NCBI GenBank assembly: GCA_013821825.1
Contig: PNJK01000001.1
Coordinates: 1-64,000, forward strand
DNA from: Rhodobacter sp.
Lineage (GTDB): Bacteria > Pseudomonadota > Alphaproteobacteria > Rhodobacterales > Rhodobacteraceae
Length of the DNA stretch: 64,000 nt
Direction of reading: 5' to 3'
Below are positions 45,559-53,595 of the stretch, one piece after another (the first letter of the stretch is position 1; every line of letters begins with the position of its first letter). The notes below the pieces were generated by a model. The model made no database searches. It was not told where the DNA came from and saw only the letters and a list, made by a program, of their open reading frames with translations. The position numbers and the translations under genes are program-made.

Positions 45559-45626
45559 TAGCCTGTAGTGGCTCATCCTGTAAAGCCACTACAGGCTATA
45601 TTTTGCATTTTAGCCATTACAGGCTA
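45559..45626. promoter_or_regulatory. Three operator-like repeats between divergent regulators
   Basis: Three 16-bp half-symmetric sites share TAGCC-N6-GGCTA: TAGCCTGTAGTGGCTC (45559-45574), AAGCCACTACAGGCTA (45583-45598) and TAGCCATTACAGGCTA (45611-45626). Centres are 24 and 28 bp apart. The first two also form a perfect 15-bp inverted repeat. This is laid out like the triple operator of a lambdoid switch, with the outer sites close to each start codon. Confidence 0.75.
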
Positions 45627-45636
45627 TCTTTGCCCG

Positions 45637-46305
45637 ATGGATGCGATTCTCGACTCTATCGACCAGGCACTTCGTGAGAAGGGATTGTCCGATTCGGCGG
45701 CTTCAAAGCTGGCTGTCGGGCACCCCTCTCTCATCAAGAATTTGCGCATGCCGCGCGATGGCGAGAAACGTTACAACCTGCCCGCCTTGATGAGGTTGGC
45801 CGATGTCTTGGACCTCGAATTCTACTTCGGCCCCAGAAGACCAGCAGGCAGACCGGACAACGGCGTTTCCTTGCGGAACCTGTCGCCTGATGCGGATTCC
45901 CCGTCTGGTTTCCTGATCATCCCATGGCTGGACGCGGGTCTGAACAGATCCAGCGCTCCGGTTGCCTTTTCGCGGGCATGGCTTGCCACGCACGGTCTCA
46001 TTCCCGACTTCCTTCTGGTGGCTCAGCCCGACAAGATATCTGTCGAAGACCGACCATCTGGCGACAGTCTCGTCTTGCTCGACACGCGGCCGGTGATCCG
46101 CAAGGGCCATGGCCTTTGGTGCTATCGGGAACCTGGCCGCATCAGCGTATCATGGGTGACCTTTTCTGGTAGTGTAACGGTCGTCCAGGCGTCGGACCCG
46201 GAGCAGGAACCTCAGATCATTCACGGCCCACCTGGAGGGGCGATCAGCATTATCGGCAAGGTGGTCTGGCTCGGCCAAAGCCTGCTGATGAAGGGCAAGA
46301 TTTGA
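45637..46305 (+). CDS. Phage-type repressor with N-terminal HTH and S24-like C-terminal domain
   Basis: A 222-residue regulator. The N-terminal 70 residues (LREKGLSDSAASKLAVGHPSLIKNLR, then YNLPALMRLADVLDLEFYFG) form a lambda-repressor-like helix-turn-helix. The C-terminal part (SRAWLATHGLIPDFLLVAQPDK, SGDSLVLLDTRPVIRKGHGLWCYR, IIGKVVWLGQSL) follows the LexA/S24 peptidase fold. The lysine usually found after the long beta strand is not obvious, so self-cleavage may be lost. The ATG at 45637 is preferred over an upstream frame that would run through the operators. Confidence 0.78.
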   Translation: MDAILDSIDQALREKGLSDSAASKLAVGHPSLIKNLRMPRDGEKRYNLPALMRLADVLDLEFYFGPRRPAGRPDNGVSLRNLSPDADSPSGFLIIPWLDAGLNRSSAPVAFSRAWLATHGLIPDFLLVAQPDKISVEDRPSGDSLVLLDTRPVIRKGHGLWCYREPGRISVSWVTFSGSVTVVQASDPEQEPQIIHGPPGGAISIIGKVVWLGQSLLMKGKI

Positions 46306-46339
46306 TAACTGCCCAAATTTGTTCACAAGGAGATTGAAC

Positions 46340-46597
46340 ATGAAGACCTTCGTCCTAACCGCGTTTTTGCTGGCCCTCGCAGCCTGCGTTCCAGCCGGAG
46401 AGCCTATTGTCTCCGACTACAATGGCGACAGCGTCAAGATCGCGATGTACAACGCTTTCGGTGAGGGTGCGCGCAGCGCGGCCACCGATGCCGAAGCGCT
46501 TCGCATCTGCCAGAAAGGTGGCAAGCGCACCGCCGAATATGCTTCCGTGCGCCAGTCCGCCGAGTACCAGGTCGAGCACCTCTACCTCTGCCTCTGA
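46340..46597 (+). CDS. Small putative lipoprotein of the repressor island
   Basis: An 85-residue protein with a lipoprotein signal ending LAAC (Cys16) and a mature part of about 70 residues containing GDSVKIAMYNAFGEGARSAATDAEALRICQKGG and a C-terminal cysteine. The AAGGAG box lies ideally before the ATG at 46340. No family is recognised. It follows the repressor by 34 bases and ends before a hairpin terminator, so it may be co-transcribed with it. An envelope or superinfection-type role is speculative. Confidence 0.65.
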   Translation: MKTFVLTAFLLALAACVPAGEPIVSDYNGDSVKIAMYNAFGEGARSAATDAEALRICQKGGKRTAEYASVRQSAEYQVEHLYLCL

Positions 46598-46619
46598 CCC
46601 GAAAATCAGTTCCCAGAAC

Positions 46620-46644
46620 GGGATCGGGTATCATGCCCGATCCT
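46620..46644 (+). terminator. Hairpin after the island lipoprotein gene
   Basis: GGATCGGG-TATCATG-CCCGATCC, an 8-bp perfect stem with a 7-base loop, lies 23 bases past the stop. No long T-tract follows. Confidence 0.55.
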
Positions 46645-46679
46645 GTCGCCGTTTCTCGGCCTTTCCAAAGCCTTAGCGC

Positions 46680-46724
46680 GAACTGGGAACTGGCGGACGA
46701 ACTTGGCGCGTCAGTTCCCAGTTC
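46680..46724. repeat. Inverted repeat GAACTGGGAACTG
   Basis: GAACTGGGAACTG (46680-46692) and CAGTTCCCAGTTC (46712-46724) are perfect 13-bp arms with a 19-base loop. A further partial copy, CAGTTCCCAG, lies at 46607-46616 just before the lipoprotein terminator. Confidence 0.7.
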
Positions 46725-46809
46725 CAGAAGCCGGTTGCATGTTGTGGGGGTCGATGAAGCGGCATCGATCACACACCCCATATCCTCCAAAATCAATGTG
46801 TTAAACGCT

Positions 46810-46851
46810 ACATGCAAATGGCAACCCGAACATGCGGCTCCATTTGCATGT
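46810..46851. repeat. Inverted repeat ACATGCAAATGG
   Basis: Perfect 12-bp arms ACATGCAAATGG (46810-46821) and CCATTTGCATGT (46840-46851) flank an 18-base loop that itself contains ACATGC. The function is unknown; a folded RNA or recombination site are options. Confidence 0.7.
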
Positions 46852-47077
46852 TCCGAGACCCCGGCAGCCCGTCCCTTGCACTGCATTGACCCGTTTAGTG
46901 GACCTTAAACACTGGTTTTACAGGGGTTTAAACGCACCCTTCCCGCCGATGCATGATTTATGCATTTGCTGTGTTGCAGGGCCTCATTCCCCGGTTTTCG
47001 CCATTTCCTGCTGACAACCCCGCGCGCCTCTACCCCGTCGCCGCCACCGCGCTAACCCCGCGCCACCCCACGCTTTT

Positions 47078-47109
47078 TCACCTGTTCCCACCTAATCTCA
47101 CCTGTTCCC
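47078..47109. repeat. Direct repeats TCACCTGTTCCC
   Basis: TCACCTGTTCCC occurs at 47078-47089 and 47098-47109, a 20-bp period or two helical turns, immediately inside the right boundary repeat. Confidence 0.6.
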
Positions 47110-47115
47110 GCTTCC

Positions 47116-47134
47116 CTGCAGACTCTGGTGTCAA
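47116..47134 (-). repeat. Right boundary inverted repeat of the repressor island
   Basis: CTGCAGACTCTGGTGTCAA is the inverse of TTGACACCAGAGTTGGCAG at 45208-45226, with 17 of 19 positions matching. The two copies enclose about 1.9 kb. No target-site duplication is obvious outside them. Confidence 0.65.
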
Positions 47135-47309
47135 CGCTCAATGAAAAACCGGTTGTCCACAGAAGAATTCCAAAGAAATCGCTTTACAGGCTTCCGCTTT
47201 GGCCACACCATATCTAGTAAGGGAAGCGTCGGGCAAACGCAGACCCTTGCCAGACACCCAGCTTCTTGTGGGTCGTGGCCCGCCTGAAGCTTCATAATGA
47301 GGCCGGGCA

Positions 47310-47813
47310 ATGTCGCTTTCCGAAGACTATGCAACGATGGACGATCTTCATCCGATCGACATTGTCGAGACACTGGCCGAACACCATGCGTGGGAATTTG
47401 ACCGTGTCACCGAAGATCAGATCGCCATGGCAGTCGAAGGCCAATGGCGGACCTACTCGCTGACGCTGGCGTGGAGCCCGCAGGACGAAACCCTGCGCCT
47501 GATCTGCACCTTCGAGATGGAGCCACCGGAAAACAAGCTTTCCGATCTCTATGACGTGCTGAACCGCTGTAACGACATGGTGTGGACTGGCGCCTTCACG
47601 TGGTGGGTGGAACAAAAACTGATGGTCTGGCGCTATGGCCTGCTGCTTGCGGGCGGGCAGATGGTGGGGCCGGAGCAGATCGACCGGCTGATCACATCTG
47701 CGGTCATGGCTTCGGAGCGGTTCTACCCGGCTTTCCAGATGGTTGCCTGGGGCGACCACTCACCCGCCGATGCGATGAAAGTCGCCATTGCCGAGGCTTA
47801 CGGCCGCGCCTAA
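47310..47813 (+). CDS. YbjN domain-containing protein
   Basis: A 167-residue protein of the YbjN family, which has a type III secretion chaperone-like fold and an unclear role in stress or motility. The core reads HHAWEFDRVTEDQIAMAVEG, WRTYSLTLAWSPQDETLRLICTFEM, LYDVLNRCNDMVWTGAFTWW, and ends RFYPAFQMVAWG, all well conserved among alphaproteobacteria. It directly precedes proC in the same direction with a 28-base gap, and co-transcription is likely. Confidence 0.88.
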   Translation: MSLSEDYATMDDLHPIDIVETLAEHHAWEFDRVTEDQIAMAVEGQWRTYSLTLAWSPQDETLRLICTFEMEPPENKLSDLYDVLNRCNDMVWTGAFTWWVEQKLMVWRYGLLLAGGQMVGPEQIDRLITSAVMASERFYPAFQMVAWGDHSPADAMKVAIAEAYGRA

Positions 47814-47841
47814 CCTTGTCCTGTGAAAACCGGGAGATGGC

Positions 47842-48654
47842 ATGGCACTGGATCGGGTGGCCCAGGATGGGCTTGTACTGCTTGGCTGCGGCAAGATGGG
47901 GACGGCGCTGCTGACCGGCTGGCTGGCAGCAGGGTTGCCGGTGGATTCCGTCTGGGTCATTGAGCCGAACCCCACCGATTGGCTGATCCAGACCGGGGTC
48001 CGCTTGAACGAAGGCCTGCCCGAAGCGCCTGCCGTGGCCTTGCTTGCCGTGAAGCCGCAGATGATGGGCAAGGCGTTGCCCGCGCTGCAGGCGCTGGGGA
48101 ACGGCACAACGCTTTTCGTGTCCATCGCCGCAGGCACGACGATTGCCACGTTCGAAGGCGTCCTCGGGGCGGAAACGCCGATCATCCGGACGATGCCAAA
48201 CACGCCCGCCATGGTGGGCCGGGGGATCACTGCGATCTGCGGCAACGCGCATGTGTCGGCCGAAGACTTCGCCCTGGCGCGCGAATTGATGGCCGCGGTG
48301 GGCGAGGTGGTCGAGCTAGACGGCGAACACCAGATCGACGCGGTGACGGCTGTCTCGGGCTCGGGCCCGGCTTATGTGTTCCACCTGATCGAAACGATGG
48401 CCGCGGCGGGTGAGGCCGAAGGTCTGCCCGCCGATGTGGCAATGCAGCTGGCCCGTGCCACGGTCTGCGGCGCAGGCGAACTGGCTTACAGAAGCTCCGA
48501 GACGGCAGCACAGCTGCGCATCAACGTGACCTCGCCCGGAGGCACAACCGCCGCCGCTATGGCAGTACTGATGGACCCGGAGACAGGCTTTCCGGCGCTG
48601 CTCAAGCGGGCGGTGAAAGCTGCAGCCGTCCGTGGGCGGGAGCTTGGGAAATGA
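47842..48654 (+). CDS. proC: Pyrroline-5-carboxylate reductase
   Basis: ProC makes proline from pyrroline-5-carboxylate with NAD(P)H. The 270-residue protein has the Rossmann start LVLLGCGKMGTALLTGWL, AVKPQMMGKAL, the strand IIRTMPNTPAMVGRGI, and the family signature in the C-terminal half ending TSPGGTTAAAM. Length is standard. Its stop overlaps the csaA start as ATGA. Confidence 0.95.
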   Translation: MALDRVAQDGLVLLGCGKMGTALLTGWLAAGLPVDSVWVIEPNPTDWLIQTGVRLNEGLPEAPAVALLAVKPQMMGKALPALQALGNGTTLFVSIAAGTTIATFEGVLGAETPIIRTMPNTPAMVGRGITAICGNAHVSAEDFALARELMAAVGEVVELDGEHQIDAVTAVSGSGPAYVFHLIETMAAAGEAEGLPADVAMQLARATVCGAGELAYRSSETAAQLRINVTSPGGTTAAAMAVLMDPETGFPALLKRAVKAAAVRGRELGK

Positions 48655-48986
48655 CCATCACCTACGCCGAGTTCGAGGCGGTCGACATCCGCGTCGGCCG
48701 CATCACCCGCGCCGAACCTTTCCCCGAGGCGCGCAAACCTGCGATCAAGCTTTGGGTCGATTTCGGACCGGAGATAGGCGAGAAAAGGTCGTCGGCGCAG
48801 CTGACGCGGCACTATGCTCCGGACGACCTGGTCGGTCGGCTGGTGCTGGGCGTGGTCAACTTCCCGCCCCGCCAGATCGGCAAGGTGATATCCGAGGTGC
48901 TGGTGCTGGGTGTGCCGGACGAAGACGGGCAGGTCGTACTGATCGGGCCGGGCCATGACGTTCCCTTGGGAGGAAAATTGTTTTGA
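48651..48986 (+). CDS. csaA: CsaA-like tRNA-binding protein
   Basis: A 111-residue OB-fold protein of the EMAP-II/Trbp111 class, which binds tRNA or acts as a secretion-linked chaperone. FEAVDIRVGRITRAEPFPEARKPA and the core SSAQLTRHY, LVGRLVLGVVNFPPRQIGKV, SEVLVLG match CsaA closely. It is translationally coupled on both sides, to proC (ATGA) and to the following dehydrogenase (TTGA). Confidence 0.92.
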   Translation: MTITYAEFEAVDIRVGRITRAEPFPEARKPAIKLWVDFGPEIGEKRSSAQLTRHYAPDDLVGRLVLGVVNFPPRQIGKVISEVLVLGVPDEDGQVVLIGPGHDVPLGGKLF

Positions 48987-49942
48987 ATCCAACGCTTCTG
49001 ATTACCCGCCGCCTGCCTGACCGTGTGCTTGATGCTGCCCGCGCCCGGTTCGACGTGACACTTCGCGACCGGATTGAACCACTGTCGGCGGATGAACTTC
49101 GCGCGGCGCTTCGTGACTATGACGCTGTCCTGCCCACCCTTGGGGACCGGTTCCAGCCGGATGTCTTTGCCGACGTGCCGAACCCGAGGGCAAAGATCCT
49201 TGCCAACTTCGGGGTGGGGTATAACCACATCGACGTCGAGGCCGCCAAGGCCGCAGGCGTGGCGGTATCGAATACCCCCGGTGCGGTGACGGACGCGACC
49301 GCAGATATCGCGCTTTCCCTGATCCTGATGACCGCGCGGCGGCTGGGCGAAGGCGAACGCATCCTGCGGGCCGGAAGCTGGGAAGGTTGGGGACCGGTGC
49401 AGATGCTGGGCACCCATGTGACCGGAAAACGCCTTGGCATCATCGGGTTTGGACGGATCGGCAAGGCAATTGCCAAGCGCTGTCATTTCGGCTTCGACAT
49501 GGAGGTGGTGTTCTACAACCGCTCTAAGGTCGAGGGTCCCGGCTTGCCTGCGCGGCAGGTCGAGATGGCCGAGGCGATGGCGGCGGATTTCGTGGTGGTG
49601 GCCGTGCCGGGGGGCAAGGCGACCTACCATCTGATCGACGCCAAGACTTTCGACATGATGAAGCCATCCGGGATCTTCGTGAACATCTCTCGCGGCGATG
49701 TGGTCGATGAAACCGCGCTGATCGACGCGCTGCAAGCAGGCCGGATCGCGGGGGCGGGCCTTGACGTCTACGAATTCGAGCCAAGGGTTCCCGCGGCCCT
49801 GATCGCGATGGAGAATGTGACGCTGCTGCCGCATCTGGGGACCGCCTGTCTTGAGGTGCGGACCAGCATGGGCATGATGGCGGTGGCAAACCTGATCGCC
49901 TCCGCCGATGGGCAGGTCCCGCCCAATCTGGTCAACCCGTAG
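48983..49942 (+). CDS. D-2-hydroxyacid dehydrogenase (glyoxylate/hydroxypyruvate reductase-like)
   Basis: A 319-residue NAD(P)-dependent enzyme. It has the Rossmann motif LGIIGFGRIGKAIAKR and the catalytic Arg in NISRGDVVDE. The catalytic Glu lies in DVYEFEP and the His in LLPHLGTAC, giving a full triad. NTPGAVTDATADIALSLIL is typical of D-glycerate/glyoxylate reductases. The TTG start at 48983 is set by GGAGG nine bases upstream and its overlap with the csaA stop. The precise substrate is uncertain. Confidence 0.87.
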   Translation: MNPTLLITRRLPDRVLDAARARFDVTLRDRIEPLSADELRAALRDYDAVLPTLGDRFQPDVFADVPNPRAKILANFGVGYNHIDVEAAKAAGVAVSNTPGAVTDATADIALSLILMTARRLGEGERILRAGSWEGWGPVQMLGTHVTGKRLGIIGFGRIGKAIAKRCHFGFDMEVVFYNRSKVEGPGLPARQVEMAEAMAADFVVVAVPGGKATYHLIDAKTFDMMKPSGIFVNISRGDVVDETALIDALQAGRIAGAGLDVYEFEPRVPAALIAMENVTLLPHLGTACLEVRTSMGMMAVANLIASADGQVPPNLVNP

Positions 49943-49985
49943 GCGCGGGCCAGAACCCTTCTGCGAAGCGTGCTGGCCCTTGGCC

Positions 49986-52175
49986 TCAGGCGGCTTTCTT
50001 TTCGCCGCCGAAGCGGGTGTAGAAGGTCTCGCCCTTCTCGGCCATCTCGCGCAACAGCGCCGGGGCGTGGAAGCGGGGGCCGAACTGGGCGGTAAGGCCA
50101 CGGCAGATCTCCACGGCGCGGGCGGCACCGATGATATCAAGCCAACTGAACGGCCCGCCGGACCATGGCGCAAAGCCCCAGCCGAGGATGGCGCCGACGT
50201 CACCTTCGCGGATATCGGTCAGAACGCCATCTTCCAACGCGCGGACGGCCTCCAGCACCTGCGCGAACAGAAGCCGGTGCTGCACATCGGCCAGCGACGG
50301 TTGCATCTTGTCGCGCGGATACTTCGCCGCAAGCCCGTCCCAGAGGCCAAGCCGGTCGCCCTTTTCGTCGTAGGCGTAGAAGCCTGACTTCGATTTGCGC
50401 CCCATGCGGCCCGCATCCGCCATCCAGAACAGGACCTTGTCCACCGCCTCATCCGGATAATCCGCGCCCATCGCGGCTTTGGTGGCCTTGGCGATCTTGA
50501 CGCCTAGGTCGATGGAGGTTTCGTCCACCAGCTGCAGCGGCCCAAGCGGCATGCCGACCAGCTTTGCCGCGTTTTCGATCAGCGCCGGTTCTACCCCTTC
50601 GGCGACCATGCGGATGCCTTCGTTGATGTAGGGGATGATGCAGCGGTTGGCATAGAAGAAGCGGGCGTCGTTGACCACGATCGGGGTCTTGCGGATCTGG
50701 CGGACGAAATCCAATGCCTTGGCGACGGCAATATCGCCGGTCTTTTCGCCCCGGATGATTTCGACAAGGTTCATCTTGTCGACCGGGCTGAAGAAGTGGA
50801 TGCCGATGAACTGCTGTGGGCGGGTCGAGGCCCCGGCAAGGCCGGAGATCGGCAAGGTCGAGGTGTTGGTGGCATAGATGCAGTCCGCGCCGGTGGCAGC
50901 CTCGACCTTTGCAGTCACCTCTGCCTTGACTTTGGGATCTTCGAAAACCGCTTCAACGATCAGATCGGCACCCTTCAGGGCGGCATAATCCGTGGTCGCA
51001 GTGATGCGGACCAGCACTTCGGCCTTCTTCTCTGCCGTCACCGTGCCGCGCTTCATGCCCTTGTCGAGGATACCTTCGGAATGGGCCTTGCCGCGATCCG
51101 CGGCCTCCTGGCTCGCGTCGATCAGGACAACCTCGATCCCGGCGAGGGCCGAGACATAGGCGATCCCCGCCCCCATCATGCCCGCGCCAATTACGCCCAG
51201 CTTTTTCACCGACTGGTCAGGGGCCGCGGGACGGTTGGCGCCCTTCTCCAGCGCTTCCTTGTTGATGAAGAGGCTGCGGATCATCGCCGCCGAGGACGGG
51301 TTCATCAGGACGGACGTGAAGTGCCGCGCCTCGATCTTCAGCGCCGTGTCAAAGGGGACAAGCGCGCCTTCGTAGACGGCGGCGAGCAGGGCCTGGGCCG
51401 CCGGATAGACACCCATGGTCTTGCCATGCACCATCGCGGACGCACCGACAAAGGTCGGGAAGCCCGGAGCGGAATAGGGCGCTCCGCCCGGCATCTTGTA
51501 GCCCTTGGCGTCCCATGGCTTGACCAGATCGGCGTCGGCGGCCGCCAGAACCCATTCCTTTGCGCGCTTCATCAGGTCTTCCGGGGCGACGACCTCGTCG
51601 ATCAGGCCCGAAGCCTTGGCGGATTTCGGATCGACAAGCTTGCCTTCCAGCAGGAACGGCGCGGCCATCATCGCGCCCAGCTTGCGCGAGAGGCGCGTCG
51701 TGCCTCCGGCACCGGGGAAGATGCCGACCATGATCTCGGGCAGGCCGATCTTGGCCTTGGGGTTGTCGGCGGCGAAGATGCGGTGACAGGATAGCGGCAG
51801 TTCAAGCCCGATGCCCAGCGCGGTGCCGGGAAGCGCCGCAGCAATCGGCTTGCCGCCCTTCTGGGTCTTCGGGTCCATACCTGCGCGTTCGATCTTGCGC
51901 ATCACCTTGTGAATGCCCATCAAGCTATCGAAGATCGCCTGCGCGCCGCAAGCCCGCATCTGGGCGATCACTTTCAGGTCCATGCCGCCGGCAAAGTCCT
52001 TCTTGCCGCTGGTCAGGATGATGCCCTTGACACCCGCATCGGCCAGCGCCGTGTCGACAAGGTCGGACAGAAGCGTGAAAGCCTCGGTCGACATGACGTT
52101 CATCGACTTGGATTTCACGTCCCAGATGATGGTTGCGACGCCATCCTGGTCAGTGGTCATGGTGAAATCGGTCAT
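49986..52175 (-). CDS. fadJ: Fatty-acid oxidation multifunctional enzyme (enoyl-CoA hydratase/3-hydroxyacyl-CoA dehydrogenase)
   Basis: The 729-residue protein combines an N-terminal crotonase domain (SGKKDFAGGMDLKVIA; ALPGTALGIGLELPLSCHRI; GLPEIMVGIFPGAGGTTRLSR) with a C-terminal NAD-dependent dehydrogenase (KLGVIGAGMMGAGIAYVSALAGIEVVLID; IGIHFFSPVDKMNLVEII). It performs steps two and three of beta-oxidation. The ATG overlaps the stop of the upstream bicupin gene by ATGA, which is unusual for fadJ and ties its translation to the cupin cassette. The thiolase for the final step is encoded about 2.5 kb upstream. Confidence 0.94.
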   Translation of the reverse strand: MTDFTMTTDQDGVATIIWDVKSKSMNVMSTEAFTLLSDLVDTALADAGVKGIILTSGKKDFAGGMDLKVIAQMRACGAQAIFDSLMGIHKVMRKIERAGMDPKTQKGGKPIAAALPGTALGIGLELPLSCHRIFAADNPKAKIGLPEIMVGIFPGAGGTTRLSRKLGAMMAAPFLLEGKLVDPKSAKASGLIDEVVAPEDLMKRAKEWVLAAADADLVKPWDAKGYKMPGGAPYSAPGFPTFVGASAMVHGKTMGVYPAAQALLAAVYEGALVPFDTALKIEARHFTSVLMNPSSAAMIRSLFINKEALEKGANRPAAPDQSVKKLGVIGAGMMGAGIAYVSALAGIEVVLIDASQEAADRGKAHSEGILDKGMKRGTVTAEKKAEVLVRITATTDYAALKGADLIVEAVFEDPKVKAEVTAKVEAATGADCIYATNTSTLPISGLAGASTRPQQFIGIHFFSPVDKMNLVEIIRGEKTGDIAVAKALDFVRQIRKTPIVVNDARFFYANRCIIPYINEGIRMVAEGVEPALIENAAKLVGMPLGPLQLVDETSIDLGVKIAKATKAAMGADYPDEAVDKVLFWMADAGRMGRKSKSGFYAYDEKGDRLGLWDGLAAKYPRDKMQPSLADVQHRLLFAQVLEAVRALEDGVLTDIREGDVGAILGWGFAPWSGGPFSWLDIIGAARAVEICRGLTAQFGPRFHAPALLREMAEKGETFYTRFGGEKKAA

Positions 52176-53152
52176 CGGTTCGTCTCCTTGGGCCAGCCGG
52201 GATAGGGGGTGCCGTCCTTGTGGGACTGGGTGCGCAACCCCTTGTGGCGTGAATAGTGCAGGTCGATGTCGGGATAGGTCACCTCGTCCTCGGGCAGACG
52301 AGAGCCTGCGACGAAATAAGTGACGGGCTGGTCGGTGCGGTTTTCAAGGCAATGCGCGTTCGGCACACCCGCGGGCCAGCAGACGCAAGTGCGGGGCGGC
52401 AGGTCGCGGGGGCCGTGGTTTTCGTGCAGGGTCACGACACCGTCGAGCGTGTAAAGAAACTCATCCTCGTCCGAATGCCAGTGGCGCTGGCTGGACCGTG
52501 CACCGGGCATCAGGGTTTCGGTGAAGGCGCCGAACTGGGTAAGACCACCTGCGTCAGAAAGCGGATGGGCGACGTAGTCGCCAATGGCGTTGAACGGGGC
52601 GGGATACGAGTTTGGCACGCTTTCGCCGGGGGCCGATCCGGCGCGGATCAAGGTCTGACGGGCCGTGCCGTCAAAGGCATGGCCCCATGGCGCACGCAGG
52701 TCCAAAAGCTCATCCGGCAGGGCGCCCTCGCGCAGCACGGCGCCATCTTTGGCAATCATCTGCCAGCGGGTGTCGCCATTCACCAGCCGCCGTCCGTCAT
52801 CAGGATAGGTGCAGATATCGCCCTTGGCGCGGCTGCCGACGATCAGCCAGTTGCAAGGCACCTCGCCCCGGTTCGTCAAGTGATGCGCGTTGGGATCGCC
52901 CTGACGCCAGCACAGGGCATCGCCAGGAAAGACATCGGTCATGCCATTGTCGTCCCGCAGGGTCGCGGTGCCTTCCAGAAGATACAGGAACTCGTCCTCG
53001 GCAGAATGCCAGTGCCGGGCGCTGGACCATGCGCCGGGGGCAAGCGTTTCGAGGTAGGCCCCGAACTGGGTCAGCCCACCTGCGCCCGACAATTGCAGGG
53101 TCGCAAGCCCGTTTTCGCCCGAGACCGGCGCAGATGCGGAATCGACAATCAT
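52172..53152 (-). CDS. Bicupin protein coupled to fadJ
   Basis: A 326-residue protein with two cupin barrels. Each has the metal-binding motif: PGAWSSARHWHSAEDEFLYLLEG (about residue 40) and PGARSSQRHWHSDEDEFLYTLDG (about residue 215), and each ends in a P-x-G-x-x-NAH segment (QGDPNAHHLTN; AGVPNAHCLEN). Both metal sites look intact. Its sequence resembles the single cupin encoded two genes upstream, suggesting duplication. It overlaps both neighbours by ATGA. Function is unknown; a dioxygenase or isomerase on an acyl or sugar-like substrate is possible. Confidence 0.75.
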   Translation of the reverse strand: MIVDSASAPVSGENGLATLQLSGAGGLTQFGAYLETLAPGAWSSARHWHSAEDEFLYLLEGTATLRDDNGMTDVFPGDALCWRQGDPNAHHLTNRGEVPCNWLIVGSRAKGDICTYPDDGRRLVNGDTRWQMIAKDGAVLREGALPDELLDLRAPWGHAFDGTARQTLIRAGSAPGESVPNSYPAPFNAIGDYVAHPLSDAGGLTQFGAFTETLMPGARSSQRHWHSDEDEFLYTLDGVVTLHENHGPRDLPPRTCVCWPAGVPNAHCLENRTDQPVTYFVAGSRLPEDEVTYPDIDLHYSRHKGLRTQSHKDGTPYPGWPKETNR

Positions 53153-53595
53153 CCCCGCGCATCCGATTTCGGAGCGGGAAACAAGAGATGCTCGGGGACC
53201 GGCCAGGTGGCAGCCTCGGTAGCGTAATGCGCTTCGGAAAACCGCCAGACATCGGTACGGAGAACCAGAACCTGACGGGCCTGATGCGGCGGCGCGACAC
53301 GAATCCCATCGGCAATCATATGAGTGAAATGCCGCCCCTCGATCCGATGTGGAGCGACATAGTCCGCCTCACGCGCCAAGCGTTCGTAGTGGGTGACGCC
53401 GCGCCGCCGAAGCGTTTGGTGCAGGGTCTGAAAGGTGGGCAGCAGGTCGGCTCTGGAGGTGACGAGCAGACGTGCGACGTCGGTATGCACGAGGTATGGC
53501 AGATCGATCATCGCCGCATAGGCAGCGAAGTCGCCCGCCAGCGCGGCAGCGGACACGGTATCCAGAGCCTGTTGATAAATCGTCAGCGGGTTCAT
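53149..53595 (-). CDS. Putative NTF2-like protein in the cupin cassette
   Basis: A 148-residue protein whose helix-helix-sheet outline (LTIYQQALDTVSAAALAGDFAAYAAMIDLPYLVHT ... RHFTHMIADG ... WRFSEAHYATE) suggests the SnoaL/NTF2-like fold, often used by small isomerases. No family is certain. The ATG at 53595 follows GGAGGGG. It overlaps the upstream cupin stop and the downstream bicupin start by four bases each, so it is a fixed member of the cassette. Similar outline to the 54111-54551 product suggests two related copies. Confidence 0.6.
   Translation of the reverse strand: MNPLTIYQQALDTVSAAALAGDFAAYAAMIDLPYLVHTDVARLLVTSRADLLPTFQTLHQTLRRRGVTHYERLAREADYVAPHRIEGRHFTHMIADGIRVAPPHQARQVLVLRTDVWRFSEAHYATEAATWPVPEHLLFPAPKSDARG

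Larger units (their letters stand above)
46645..47309. other. Non-coding, repeat-rich tail of the island
   Basis: No gene is supported. Two strong inverted repeats (46680-46724 and 46810-46851), a pair of 12-bp direct repeats (47078-47109), the right boundary repeat (47116-47134) and one DnaA-box-like TTGTCCACA (47153-47161) are present. The stretch is less GC-rich than its surroundings. Confidence 0.6.

Noticed and set aside
46633-46908. Short open frame in the island tail
   Set aside because: It spans two strong inverted repeats and has no ribosome site, so it is better read as non-coding.
47153-47161. DnaA-box-like TTGTCCACA near a hairpin-rich region, suggesting an origin
   Set aside because: Only one imperfect box is present, with no AT-rich unwinding element and no replication gene nearby.
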